The notes under the pieces were generated by a model that was not told where the DNA came from, ran no database searches, and worked only from the letters and a program-made list of their open reading frames with translations. The position numbers and the translations under genes were made by a program. DNA of 64,000 nucleotides from Hymenobacter cellulosilyticus. GTDB lineage: Bacteria > Bacteroidota > Bacteroidia > Cytophagales > Hymenobacteraceae. The stretch spans positions 3,648,501-3,712,500 of the forward strand of contig NZ_CP095046.1 of the NCBI RefSeq assembly GCF_022919215.1, read 5' to 3'. Positions 7,963 to 16,061 of this stretch are shown here, piece by piece. How positions within the stretch are numbered: position 1 is the stretch's first letter; each line of letters begins with the position of its first letter.

Positions 7963-9603
7963 TTACTGCACCTGATAGAGCCGCACGTCCTGGTCCTGGG
8001 CCAGCAGGCGGCGGCGCGGGAAGCGGGCCAGCACCTCGGCCTCGGAGTAGCGAATCAGCTTGCGGGTCAGCTCGGGGTTGCGCAGCGTGCGGCCATTGAC
8101 CAGCAGCCAGGCTTTTTCGCCCGGCCCAACCTGCACCGAGTCGGCGGCCACGTAGCGCCGGAAGTGCAGCCCGGCGGGCACCCGGAAGCCGTAGTAGAAG
8201 TCGTAGTTGCCCACCAGAAAATCGTCCACGAAGACCACGCCCCGGGCCGGCGAGGCCAGCTGCCGGCTGATGAGACGCTGCTGGGCGAAGTGGGCCGAAA
8301 CGCTAGGCTTGGTCATAAAGTACACCGGCCGGATGCTCAGGGCCACCGCCAAGACCACCAGACCCAGCCCGGCAAAGCGTCCCGTGCCGGGTCGCCACTC
8401 GGGTTGGCGGCTCGTAGTAGCCCACCAGGCCGCTCCGGCGAAGTACAAAGCCAGCAGGCCGTAAATCACCGACACGCTGTTGTGCAGCCACCCGGCGCAG
8501 GCCAGCAGCAGCAAGGCCAACCCGTAGCCGCCCCGGCCTTGATCCAGAAAGTAGCGCAGGCCAAAGCCGGCGGCCAGGCACAGGGGCGGGAGTAGGGGCG
8601 TGGTCATGCGGGGCAGCAGGGTAATGGGGTTGTACTGGCTTAGGGAAGTGCTGCCCAGCCAGTACAACGCCAGCGTCGTACCCGTGAGCAGCAGCCAGAA
8701 ACCCGCGTCGGCCTCGGCCCACAGGCGGCGCTGCCCAGCGGCCAGGCCCGCCAGCACCAGCGCCCCGCCCAGCCCGATACCGACGAAAAAGGCCAGGGGC
8801 AGGTAAGTGACGCGGGCCAGCAGGGCGGCGTGGTTGCCTTCCAGATAGTTGCCTTCCTTCAGATACTCGTTGGTGTGCTCGATGAGGTGAATCCGGTACA
8901 GCGCGTCGTGGGTATACACCTGGTACAAGGCCAGGTAAGCGCCCAGCACCAAGGCGCCCACGCTGGCAGCGGCCAGCCAGAAACGCCAGTTACGCCGCCG
9001 GTACCCATCCACGGCCAGCAAAAGCAGGTAGCAGGGCAGGTAGTATACAATGGTTTCCTTGCTGAGCAGGGCTGCGAAGTTGAGCAACGCAAAGCCGCCG
9101 CCCCAAAGCCCCTGCCGCCGCTCCGCCTGCCGCCCTTTCAGCAGCGTCAGTCCGCAGCACAAGCACCAGAACATCAGAATATTGTCCGGGTACAGGTAAT
9201 TCGACAGGTTAAGCGTGAAGTAGTGCAAGCCCAGCAGCAGCATGGCCCCGGCGGCTACTACTGGCTCCCGGCGGCGGTAAGCGGCCCACACCACCACGGA
9301 GCAGCCCAGCGTAGCCAGCAGGGGCCAGAGCGTGGTGGTGATAATGCCCGTGCCGAAGAGCCGGTAGAGCAGGGCTACCGGGCCGAAAATCAGCCACCGC
9401 TCCTTCAGCGGGTCGTGCAGCAGGCCCAGCGGGTCGGGCTCCACCCGGAAGGTGCTGCTGGCCAGCTGGTGGGCGTAGCGAGCGTAGAAATAGTCGTCCA
9501 GGTCGTAGAGCCCCTCGTGGGTCAGGAAAAAGTAGGCCACGGTCAGCAGCACCACAAAAGCCAGGGTCAGGTCGGCCAGGCGGAAAGAATACAGGGGCTT
9601 CAC
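7963..9603 (-). CDS. GT-C type (ArnT/PMT-like) membrane glycosyltransferase
   Basis: 546 residues from a GTG at 9603 (VKPLYSFRLADLTLAF). Sequence upstream of it in frame is not coding-like, and the first membrane helix starts right after. About ten or more membrane helices are visible. Directly after helix 1 comes GLYDLDDYFYARYAHQL, the acidic first-loop motif of GT-C enzymes such as ArnT and protein O-mannosyltransferases, which use polyprenyl-phosphate sugars. The C-terminal 100 residues form a soluble domain (VVFVDDFLVGNYDFYYGFRVPAG). It converges with the GT2 gene, 10 bp between the stops, and is divergent from the next membrane protein. A role in glycosylating lipid A, glycan or protein on the periplasmic side is inference. 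Confidence 0.72.
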   Translation of the reverse strand: MKPLYSFRLADLTLAFVVLLTVAYFFLTHEGLYDLDDYFYARYAHQLASSTFRVEPDPLGLLHDPLKERWLIFGPVALLYRLFGTGIITTTLWPLLATLGCSVVVWAAYRRREPVVAAGAMLLLGLHYFTLNLSNYLYPDNILMFWCLCCGLTLLKGRQAERRQGLWGGGFALLNFAALLSKETIVYYLPCYLLLLAVDGYRRRNWRFWLAAASVGALVLGAYLALYQVYTHDALYRIHLIEHTNEYLKEGNYLEGNHAALLARVTYLPLAFFVGIGLGGALVLAGLAAGQRRLWAEADAGFWLLLTGTTLALYWLGSTSLSQYNPITLLPRMTTPLLPPLCLAAGFGLRYFLDQGRGGYGLALLLLACAGWLHNSVSVIYGLLALYFAGAAWWATTSRQPEWRPGTGRFAGLGLVVLAVALSIRPVYFMTKPSVSAHFAQQRLISRQLASPARGVVFVDDFLVGNYDFYYGFRVPAGLHFRRYVAADSVQVGPGEKAWLLVNGRTLRNPELTRKLIRYSEAEVLARFPRRRLLAQDQDVRLYQVQ

Positions 9604-9768
9604 AGCTGCAAAGCAACCGATTTGGCGGCAATTGCCCGTAGGGAATTGCCTGGCTGCCCGGGGCGGAAAACGAGGTGGTGCGGGGAAACCGGGGTGGTTT
9701 CCCATCTTTACCCCGCCGCTACGCCTTTCTGGCCCAATCCGGAGCCTGATGCCCAGCGGCCCGCCCCG

Positions 9769-11391
9769 ATGCTGAACTCCCGATTCCTGCGCGTTGTCGT
9801 GCTGCCGGCCCTGCTCTTGCTGCTGGCTGGCCTGGGGCTGGGCTGCTACTACGAAACCAACGACGACCTGAGCATCACGCTGCTGCTGCAGGGCAGTACG
9901 GCCGCCGGGCCCGTCACCAACCTGCACCTGTACCTGCACGGGCTGGCGCCGCTGCTGGCGGGTTTGTATCAGCAGTGGCCGGCACTGCCCTGGTACGGTT
10001 TGCTGCTCTACGCCCTGCTGTACCTGGCCACCGTGCTCAGCTTTGCCGTGCTCGACAAGCTGTTGCGCGGCCGCCTGGCCGGAAGCCGGATTACGGTGGT
10101 ACTGCTGGTCTTTTTCGGCTTAGCCTGGCTGGAACACGGGCTGTGGTTCAACTACGTGCGGGTGCCGGTGCTGCTGGCGGGCACGGCCCTGCTGCTGGCG
10201 GCCCAGCGGCCCACCCGCCGCCGGATTCTGGTCGTAGCCGGTGTGGCTTTGGTGCTGGCCTGGCTGATTCGGCCCAGCGCGGCGGGACTGGGTTTGCTGG
10301 CAGCCGTACCGGGCGCCCTGTGGCTGGCCGGAAGGCGCGGAGCTTCGCTAGCGGGCGGCGCCGGGGCCCTGGTTGTGCTGGGAAGCGCCGCGCTGCTGCT
10401 TTTTCAGAGCCCAGCCACCGCTACCTACCGCACCCTGGACGTGCTCAAGTCCAACGTCAACGACTACGAACTCACCCGCACTGCGCCCACTTCTGCTGCC
10501 GATACGCTGGGGCTGCAGGCACTGGAGCACTGGGCCCTGGGCGACTCTACCCTGGTCAATGCCCAGCTCTTTGCCCGGGCCACCCTGTTCGATGGGCACT
10601 ATTTTTTGGCGCAGGTGGCGCCGCGCAAGCTGCTGGGGTGGGGTAGCCTGCTGGGGCGGGATTATTTCGCCCTACTGGCATTGCTGGCCGTGGGCTGGCT
10701 GCTGGTGGTCCGGAGTCGGCGCTATCCGCAGCGGCAAAGCTTCTGGCTTACCCAGCTGTTCTTCATCGGGCTGCTGCTTGGGTTGGCTTTGGTGCTCAAG
10801 CTGCCGCCCCGCCTGGGCATGCCCTTATTCAGCCTCTGGGTGCTGACCACACTGATTTACTTTCTGCGCGACACCCGCCGGCCGCTGCCGCGACTTTCCC
10901 CCGCCTTTTTTGCCCTGCTAAGCCTGCTGCTGATTGCCTATGCCTTTAAAACCGTGCACCGGCGGCAGGTGCTACGCCAGGAGCAGGAGCGGGGCTGGGC
11001 AGTGCTCGGGCCCGCGCAAGCCGCTACTAACCAAGGCGCAGTGCTGGTGACGGCCGGTCTGGAAGCGGCCTACAAGTCCCAGTCGCCGTTTCAGGTGCTG
11101 CACTTTGCGCCCCACTCCGTGCTCAGCCTCACGGGCTGGCCCACGCTCGACCCATCCCAGTCCGCCCTGCGGGTCCGGCTCACGGGCAACCGGGCCTTGG
11201 TTCCGGCCTTGGCTCGGCTGGCCCGGCAGCCCGCTACGCAGTGGTGGCTGGCCCCGGAAACCCTGCCTTGGCTGTCGAAATACCTGGCTGCCCAGGGCTG
11301 GCGGCTGAGTGCACGACCCCGACGGGCCGGCCAGCCGGCTTCTTCTGTTTTAGCCCAACCATATGGCGTTGATGTAGAAAAGATGAAATAA
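9769..11391 (+). CDS. large polytopic membrane protein of unknown function, GT-C-like
   Basis: 540 residues from ATG 9769 (MLNSRFLRVVVLPALLLLLAG). I do not recognise the family. About ten hydrophobic helices can be seen, and a soluble C-terminal domain of about 150 residues follows the last one (RQEQERGWAVLGPAQAATNQ to the end). After helix 1 comes GCYYETNDDLSITLLLQG, an acidic pair in the place where GT-C enzymes carry their catalytic Asp. The nearest analogues are uncharacterised Bacteroidota membrane proteins next to glycan genes. It is divergent from the preceding GT-C gene across a 165-bp region. Enzymatic activity is unproven; it could also be a structural or polymerase-like component. 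Confidence 0.65.
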   Translation: MLNSRFLRVVVLPALLLLLAGLGLGCYYETNDDLSITLLLQGSTAAGPVTNLHLYLHGLAPLLAGLYQQWPALPWYGLLLYALLYLATVLSFAVLDKLLRGRLAGSRITVVLLVFFGLAWLEHGLWFNYVRVPVLLAGTALLLAAQRPTRRRILVVAGVALVLAWLIRPSAAGLGLLAAVPGALWLAGRRGASLAGGAGALVVLGSAALLLFQSPATATYRTLDVLKSNVNDYELTRTAPTSAADTLGLQALEHWALGDSTLVNAQLFARATLFDGHYFLAQVAPRKLLGWGSLLGRDYFALLALLAVGWLLVVRSRRYPQRQSFWLTQLFFIGLLLGLALVLKLPPRLGMPLFSLWVLTTLIYFLRDTRRPLPRLSPAFFALLSLLLIAYAFKTVHRRQVLRQEQERGWAVLGPAQAATNQGAVLVTAGLEAAYKSQSPFQVLHFAPHSVLSLTGWPTLDPSQSALRVRLTGNRALVPALARLARQPATQWWLAPETLPWLSKYLAAQGWRLSARPRRAGQPASSVLAQPYGVDVEKMK

Positions 11392-11460
11392 AGGTAAAAT
11401 GCCAAAATTTTATAGGTGGCGGAGGAGGTCGGTTTTACGTATCTGTGAAAGGTGAATGCC

Positions 11461-11468
11461 TACATTTG
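11461..11468 (+). promoter_or_regulatory. -7 element TACATTTG for the desaturase gene
   Basis: TACATTTG matches TAnnTTTG and lies 28 nt before the ATG at 11497. Confidence 0.55.
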
Positions 11469-11496
11469 ACCCGAAATTCCTCATTTTCTCCTTCCT

Positions 11497-12474
11497 ATGA
11501 TTGCAACTGTGGCCTCCCGCGGGGAGGTGCTTCAGCATCTCGAATCCTTTCTAAAAGAAAATCTTGACGGCTTTCTCAGAAAGGTCGAAGACAGCTGGCA
11601 ACCCGCCGATTTTCTGCCCGATTCCCGCTCAGAAACCTTCTTTGACGAAGTGCGCGAACTGCGTGAGCGGGCCAAAGGCCTGAGCTACGACCTGTTAGCG
11701 GTGCTGATCGGCGACACTATCACGGAAGAAGCCCTGCCTAACTACGAAGCCTGGTTTCACCAGCTCGACGACCTGAACCGCGACCCCAACAACGGCTGGG
11801 CCCAGTGGATTCGGGGTTGGACGGCTGAGGAAAACCGCCACGGCGACCTGCTTAACCGGTACCTGTATCTGTCGGGTCGCGTGAATATGCGCGAGTTCGA
11901 AACCAGCACCCAGTACCTGATTGCCGACGGATTCGACCTGGGCACGGCCCACGACCCGTACCGGGCTTTCATTTACACGAGCTACCAGGAAGCGGCTACC
12001 AACCTCTCGCACCGCCGCGTGGGCACCCTGGCCCGCAAGGCTGGCGACGCGCAGCTGTCCAAAATCTGCGGGATGATTGCCGGCGACGAAACCCGCCACG
12101 CCCGCGTCTACCAGACGTTTGTCGACAAGATTTTCGAGGTGGATGCTTCGGAAATGATGCTGGCCTTCGAGGACATGATGCGTAAGAAAATCGTGATGCC
12201 GGCCCACTACATGCGGGAACTGGGCGTGGAGATGGGCAAAACCTTTGGCCACTTCACCGACGCGGCCCAGCGCCTGGGCGTGTACACCAGCCAGGACTAC
12301 ACCGACATTTTGGAAGGTCTGATTGCTACCTGGAAAGTCGACCAGATTACGGGTTTGAACGGCGCCGCCGAAAAAGCCCGTGACTATATCATGGCCCTGC
12401 CCAACCGCCTGCGCCGCGTGGCCGACCGTATGCCGGTGCCCAAGCTGGAATACAAGTTCAAGTGGATTGAATAG
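11497..12474 (+). CDS. acyl-[acyl-carrier-protein] desaturase
   Basis: 325 residues, intact. It is the soluble diiron stearoyl-ACP delta-9 desaturase type: EENRH (111-115) and DETRH (197-201) are the two ExxH iron motifs, with further candidate carboxylate ligands at about E77/78 (TITEEALPNY) and E165 (YQEAATN). The enzyme puts a cis double bond into acyl-ACP chains using O2 and reduced ferredoxin, adjusting membrane fluidity. The family occurs in plants, actinobacteria and several aerobic Bacteroidota. The gene stands alone between its own promoter and a strong bidirectional terminator. Confidence 0.93.
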   Translation: MIATVASRGEVLQHLESFLKENLDGFLRKVEDSWQPADFLPDSRSETFFDEVRELRERAKGLSYDLLAVLIGDTITEEALPNYEAWFHQLDDLNRDPNNGWAQWIRGWTAEENRHGDLLNRYLYLSGRVNMREFETSTQYLIADGFDLGTAHDPYRAFIYTSYQEAATNLSHRRVGTLARKAGDAQLSKICGMIAGDETRHARVYQTFVDKIFEVDASEMMLAFEDMMRKKIVMPAHYMRELGVEMGKTFGHFTDAAQRLGVYTSQDYTDILEGLIATWKVDQITGLNGAAEKARDYIMALPNRLRRVADRMPVPKLEYKFKWIE

Positions 12475-12495
12475 TCCACTCTAAGTCATAAAAAA

Positions 12496-12529
12496 AGCCC
12501 GTGCCCAGATTTGAGCACGGGCTTTTTTT
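12496..12529. terminator. bidirectional terminator between desaturase and ada-like gene
   Basis: Perfect stem GCCCGTGC (12497-12504) with GCACGGGC (12515-12522), flanked by an A run and a T run, between convergent genes. Confidence 0.85.
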
Positions 12530-13367
12530 ATGTCGTTTGTAGTTTGGCTGCTGCCTGAGCCGCTTCCCAACCCACCAGGGCCACTTTGCGCGAGGTGCCC
12601 CAGCGGTACTGGCCCAGCTCGCCGCCGTTGCGAATCACGCGGTGGCAGGGAATCAGGTAGCCTACCGGGTTGGCCCCGATGGCCGTACCAACGGCCCGCA
12701 CTGCCGGCCCATGCCCGGCCTGCGCGGCCAGGCCGGCGTAGGTTGTGAGCTGGCCCTCCGGAATCCGCAGCAATGACGCCCAGACCTTCAGCTGGAAGTC
12801 GGTGCCCTTCAGGTGCAGATTCAGACGGTCTGAGGGGCCAAACTCGCGGGCAAAGAACCGGGCTACCTGCGCGTGCTCCGGGGCGGCCAGGGCCAGTAGC
12901 GTGGCCTGGGGCCATTCCTGGCGAAGCTCGGCCAAGGCCAAATCGGCATCGTCGGCGAAGTGCAGGCGGCAGATTCCCTTGGCCGTGGAAGCTACCAGGT
13001 AGGGCCCAAATCGGCTTTGCCCGAAGCTGTAGCGGATGGTCAGGGCCGCGCCGCCCTGCCGGTACTCGCCCGGCGTCATGGCTTCCAGGGTTACGAACAG
13101 GTCGTGGAGGCGGCTCGGGCCCGAGAGGCCGGTTTCGTAGGTGGCTTCAGCAACCGAAAGTTGCTGCTGAAGCAGGCTTTTGGCGTGCTCGACGCTTACG
13201 TATTGCAGAAACTTCTTGGGACTGACGCCGGCCCACTCCTGAAACTTGCGCTGGAAGTGAAACGGGCTCCAGTGGGCCTGCCCGGCAATTTGCTCTAGCG
13301 TGGGCTGGGCGCGGAAGTTGGCCTGGATGTAGCCGATGGCGGCGGCAATGCGTTGGTAGTCGGTCAT
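12528..13367 (-). CDS. AraC-type regulator / methylated-DNA--protein-cysteine methyltransferase (Ada-like)
   Basis: 279 residues from ATG 13367 (MTDYQRIAAAIGYIQANF); a longer in-frame start is rejected because a TAGCTTTG promoter motif lies at 13388-13395. Residues 1-100 form an AraC helix-turn-helix (LEQIAGQAHWSPFHFQRKFQEWAGVSPKKFLQYV). The rest is an O6-alkylguanine-DNA methyltransferase with the active site IPCHRVIRNGG, acceptor Cys about 241, and the DNA-binding helix LTTYAGLAAQAG. Compared with E. coli Ada it lacks the N-terminal zinc domain that repairs methyl phosphotriesters, so the sensing Cys of that domain is absent. It should repair O6-methylguanine; whether it still regulates is open. 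Confidence 0.9.
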   Translation of the reverse strand: MTDYQRIAAAIGYIQANFRAQPTLEQIAGQAHWSPFHFQRKFQEWAGVSPKKFLQYVSVEHAKSLLQQQLSVAEATYETGLSGPSRLHDLFVTLEAMTPGEYRQGGAALTIRYSFGQSRFGPYLVASTAKGICRLHFADDADLALAELRQEWPQATLLALAAPEHAQVARFFAREFGPSDRLNLHLKGTDFQLKVWASLLRIPEGQLTTYAGLAAQAGHGPAVRAVGTAIGANPVGYLIPCHRVIRNGGELGQYRWGTSRKVALVGWEAAQAAAKLQTT

Positions 13368-13387
13368 AACTCTGGCAGATTGGTTTC

Positions 13388-13395
13388 CAAAGCTA
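13388..13395 (-). promoter_or_regulatory. -7 element TAGCTTTG for the ada-like gene
   Basis: Minus-strand TAGCTTTG matches TAnnTTTG, 20 nt before the chosen ATG. Confidence 0.5.
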
Positions 13396-13506
13396 CGCTT
13401 GGCGGCCCGCCGCCGCCACCCGATTCTTGCGCACTTGGCCCGGGAAAGCAACAAGCCGTTGTCCGGTTCCGGGCAACGGCTTGTTGCTTAACAACTAGTT
13501 GAGTAC

Positions 13507-14142
13507 TTACTGTACCGTTGGCGCTTCGTTTACCACGCTGGTTTGCCGGAAGGTCAGGCTTTTTTCGGGCAGCACGTAGCGGATGGTGCGGGTACCGCCG
13601 CTGGGGCAGCAGTTGGCGTCGGTTTCCTGATAAATCGGGAAGCTGCGCACTACTTCCTTGCCTTGCAGCTGGAACTTATCCTGGCCCTGGTAGCCCCGGG
13701 CCGCGGTGCCCGTCAGTTTGGGCATGCTCATTCGTTCCCAGTCCTTGCCGCCAAACCAGTAGCCCCGCACCTCGCCGTAGGAGCCGCTGCCGGCTCCTTC
13801 CACGAATACCAGCAGCTCGGAGCCCGGCCCGGAGGTTAGCTTGACCAGCTGCGCGTCCTTCACCTCGCCCAGAATCGAGTCCTGGGCCGTGGTAAGCTCC
13901 TGCCCGTCCTGCTCGGCCCGCACCAGCAATTGGCGCTGTCCAAGCTGCCCCTCCGAGCTAACTACGAACGTGTAGGGCGCGGCCGTCAGGGTTTTAGAAA
14001 AGCCGGGCGGCGAGGCCGGGGCCGCTTCGGGCGCGGCAGAAGTGGTGGGGTTGGGCTGGCCGGTGGTGGTTTCGCGGGCACTGTCGCAGCTGGCGGCAGC
14101 CAGCAGGGAAGCCGCCAGCAAGAGGCGGGAAGAGGTACGCAT
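13507..14142 (-). CDS. lipoprotein with PliI-like (lysozyme inhibitor) domain
   Basis: 211 residues. The N-terminus MRTSSRLLLAASLLAAASC is a type II signal peptide with the lipobox AASC, followed by a Pro/Thr/Ala-rich linker to about residue 48. The remainder matches the PliI family of periplasmic inhibitors of invertebrate-type lysozyme: FSKTLTAAPYTFVV at the start, the SGSYGEVRGYW loop (the SGxY motif inserts into the lysozyme active site in PliI/MliC proteins), then GYQGQDKFQL, RRSFPIY-like VRSFPIYQETDAN, and SGGTRTIRYVL. It is probably anchored to the outer membrane or periplasmic face and protects peptidoglycan from lysozyme. Family assignment is from motif memory; an HMM search would settle it. 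Confidence 0.7.
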   Translation of the reverse strand: MRTSSRLLLAASLLAAASCDSARETTTGQPNPTTSAAPEAAPASPPGFSKTLTAAPYTFVVSSEGQLGQRQLLVRAEQDGQELTTAQDSILGEVKDAQLVKLTSGPGSELLVFVEGAGSGSYGEVRGYWFGGKDWERMSMPKLTGTAARGYQGQDKFQLQGKEVVRSFPIYQETDANCCPSGGTRTIRYVLPEKSLTFRQTSVVNEAPTVQ

Positions 14143-14207
14143 ACAAAAGCGGAAAAGAGTGTGGCTGCTAGTACGGCAACAAGAGCCGCTAAGATAGGCC
14201 TACGAGC

Positions 14208-14489
14208 TTATTCCACCACTTTTACGCCTTTCCAGAAAGCTACCCGGTTCTTGATTTGCTGGGCCGCGTCTTTGGGCTCGGGGTAGTACCAGGCCGCATC
14301 CTTGTTCAGCTCCCCGTTGACGCGCAGCGAATAATAGCTGGCCCGGCCTTTCCAGGGGCAGGAAGTCTGGGCAATGCTGTCCTCGAAAAACTCGCGCTTA
14401 ATGGCGTCGGCGGGGAAATAATGGTTATTTTCGACTATCACGGTGTCATTGCTTTCCGCAATGACGGTGTCGTTCCAAATGGCTTTCAT
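14208..14489 (-). CDS. DUF427 family protein
   Basis: 93 residues, intact. It matches the short DUF427 fold: start MKAIWNDTVIAESNDTVIVENNHYFP, core CPWKGRASYYSLRVNGE and the C-terminal YYPEPKDAAQQIKNRVAFWKGVKV. These small single-domain proteins are widespread in bacteria and fungi; no biochemical function is established to my knowledge. The gene sits alone between the PliI-like gene and a repeat element, with no clear operon partner. Confidence 0.88.
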   Translation of the reverse strand: MKAIWNDTVIAESNDTVIVENNHYFPADAIKREFFEDSIAQTSCPWKGRASYYSLRVNGELNKDAAWYYPEPKDAAQQIKNRVAFWKGVKVVE

Positions 14490-14547
14490 GGAGGTGGGTG
14501 CGTTAGGAATTTGGTGAGTAGAAATCGGCTGTCATCGGTGCTTATCC

Positions 14548-14710
14548 TGTCATCCTGAGCAAAGCGAAGGACCTTCCTCCCCTTAGTGATAAGCTCTATT
14601 CAGTGTGAATAAGCGCTTTACCAAAAGTGGGCATTATCACCTTGGTAATAAACTGCAGTGGAGTAAGTGAGGCAGGTCCTTCACTCCACTTCGTTCCATG
14701 CAGGATGACA
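14548..14710. repeat. MITE-like repeat, family 1 (copy 1)
   Basis: A 163-bp element with ends TGTCATCCTGAGC and its near inverse at the right (GCAGGATGACA), and the sub-terminal pair AAGGACCTTCC / GGCAGGTCCTTC. A second copy lies at 48850-49008 with the same ends and related inner segments. No ORF inside. It fills most of the 303-bp gap between the DUF427 and VWA genes. Confidence 0.75.
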
Positions 14711-14792
14711 TATGGAGCGCAGCTGGCGTTAAAACCTCCGTACTGAACATTGCCGCCGCCCGCTTTGTTATCAGACCTCAAGCCCTAGAATT

Positions 14793-15896
14793 ATGTCCGC
14801 AGGTTTTCGTTTCCGGGATTTCGTGCCCGAAGAGTCGTCCGAGAAAGGCTTCGAGACACTGTTTAAGCTATTTATGCAACTGGTTACCATCACGTCGGGC
14901 GACGTGGCTGAGGCCTTGTCGTGGCTCAACGAGCTCGACAAGCAGTACGGCCTGACCGACAACGACTACGGGATGGGCAACTTCATCGAAGACCTGAAGA
15001 AAAAGGGCTACATCGATGAGAACGAGCAGGAGCGGGGTGCCTTCAAAATCACGCCCAAAACCGAGCAGGGCATCCGCAAAAGCGCCCTTGAAGAAATTTT
15101 CGGCAAGCTTAAGAAAGGCAACTCCGGCAACCACCGCACGCCCCAGACTGGGCAGGGCGACGAGCTAAGCACCGACGTCCGCGACTTCCGCTTCGGCGAC
15201 TCCCTGGAGCAGATTTCGATGACCGAAAGCATCCGCAACGCCCAGCTCAACCATGGCTTGTCCGATGACTTTATGCTGGCCGAGGGTGACCTGGAAGTGC
15301 GCGAAACCGAGCACAAAACCCAGACCAGCACGGTGTTGATGATTGACATCTCGCACTCGATGATTCTCTACGGTGAGGACCGCATCACGCCCGCCAAGAA
15401 AGTCGCCATGGCCCTGGCCGAGCTCGTCAAGGAGAAGTACCCCAAGGACTTCCTCGACGTTATCGTGTTCGGCAACGACGCCTGGCCCATTACCGTCAAG
15501 GACTTGCCCTACCTGGAAGTCGGGCCCTACCACACCAACACGGTGGCGGGTCTGGAGCTGGCCATGGATTTGCTGCGCAAGCGTAAAACGGCCAACAAGC
15601 AGATTTTCATGATTACCGACGGCAAGCCCACCTGCCTCAAGGAAGGCAACGGCTACTACAAAAACAGCTTCGGCCTCGACCGGAAAGTCGTGAACAAGAC
15701 GCTGAACCTGGCCGCCGCCGCCCGCCGCCTCAAAATCCCGATTACCACCTTCATGATTGCCTCCGACCCGTATCTGCAGCAGTTTGTGGAGGAGTTCACC
15801 CAGGTGAATCAGGGCAAGGCCTACTACAGCGGCCTTAAAGGCCTGGGGCACCTGGTGTTCGAAGACTATAAGAAAAACCGCCGCAAAACGCTTTAA
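14793..15896 (+). CDS. VWA domain protein (MoxR-associated)
   Basis: 367 residues, start MSAGFRFRDFVPEESSEKGF. Residues 1-130 are helical and of unknown fold. From about residue 178 there is a von Willebrand A domain with a complete metal-ion-dependent adhesion motif: DISHSM (D185, S187, S189), the threonine region YHTNTVAGLE and the aspartate of MITDGKPT. Proteins of this type pair with MoxR AAA+ ATPases, and such a MoxR gene lies 3 kb downstream at 18948, separated by two genes on the other strand. The pair is thought to act as a metal-dependent chaperone or maturation system; the client here is unknown. The gene is intact, cytoplasmic, with no signal peptide. Confidence 0.88.
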   Translation: MSAGFRFRDFVPEESSEKGFETLFKLFMQLVTITSGDVAEALSWLNELDKQYGLTDNDYGMGNFIEDLKKKGYIDENEQERGAFKITPKTEQGIRKSALEEIFGKLKKGNSGNHRTPQTGQGDELSTDVRDFRFGDSLEQISMTESIRNAQLNHGLSDDFMLAEGDLEVRETEHKTQTSTVLMIDISHSMILYGEDRITPAKKVAMALAELVKEKYPKDFLDVIVFGNDAWPITVKDLPYLEVGPYHTNTVAGLELAMDLLRKRKTANKQIFMITDGKPTCLKEGNGYYKNSFGLDRKVVNKTLNLAAAARRLKIPITTFMIASDPYLQQFVEEFTQVNQGKAYYSGLKGLGHLVFEDYKKNRRKTL

Positions 15897-15930
15897 GCGC
15901 AAACCCTTACCAGTCCTGTTTTTTAGTAGG

Positions 15931-15970
15931 CAACAAGCCCTTTACTGTTGAAGCAGTAGAGGGCTTGTTG
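15931..15970. terminator. hairpin terminator after the VWA gene
   Basis: Arms CAACAAGCCCT (15931-15941) and AGGGCTTGTTG (15960-15970), symmetrical between convergent genes. Confidence 0.75.
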
Positions 15971-16061
15971 CGTTTTCCGGGGAGTGTTATTCCAAAAGAA
16001 ACGGCCCTGGGCACGAGTAGAAATCCACCTTTGAAGTTTGACGCCACGAAAACGTCAGCTG

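Noticed and set aside
8830..9768. N-terminal extension of the 540-residue membrane protein
   Set aside because: The frame is open far upstream but is antisense to the GT-C gene and has no coding features; ATG 9769 begins a normal membrane helix.
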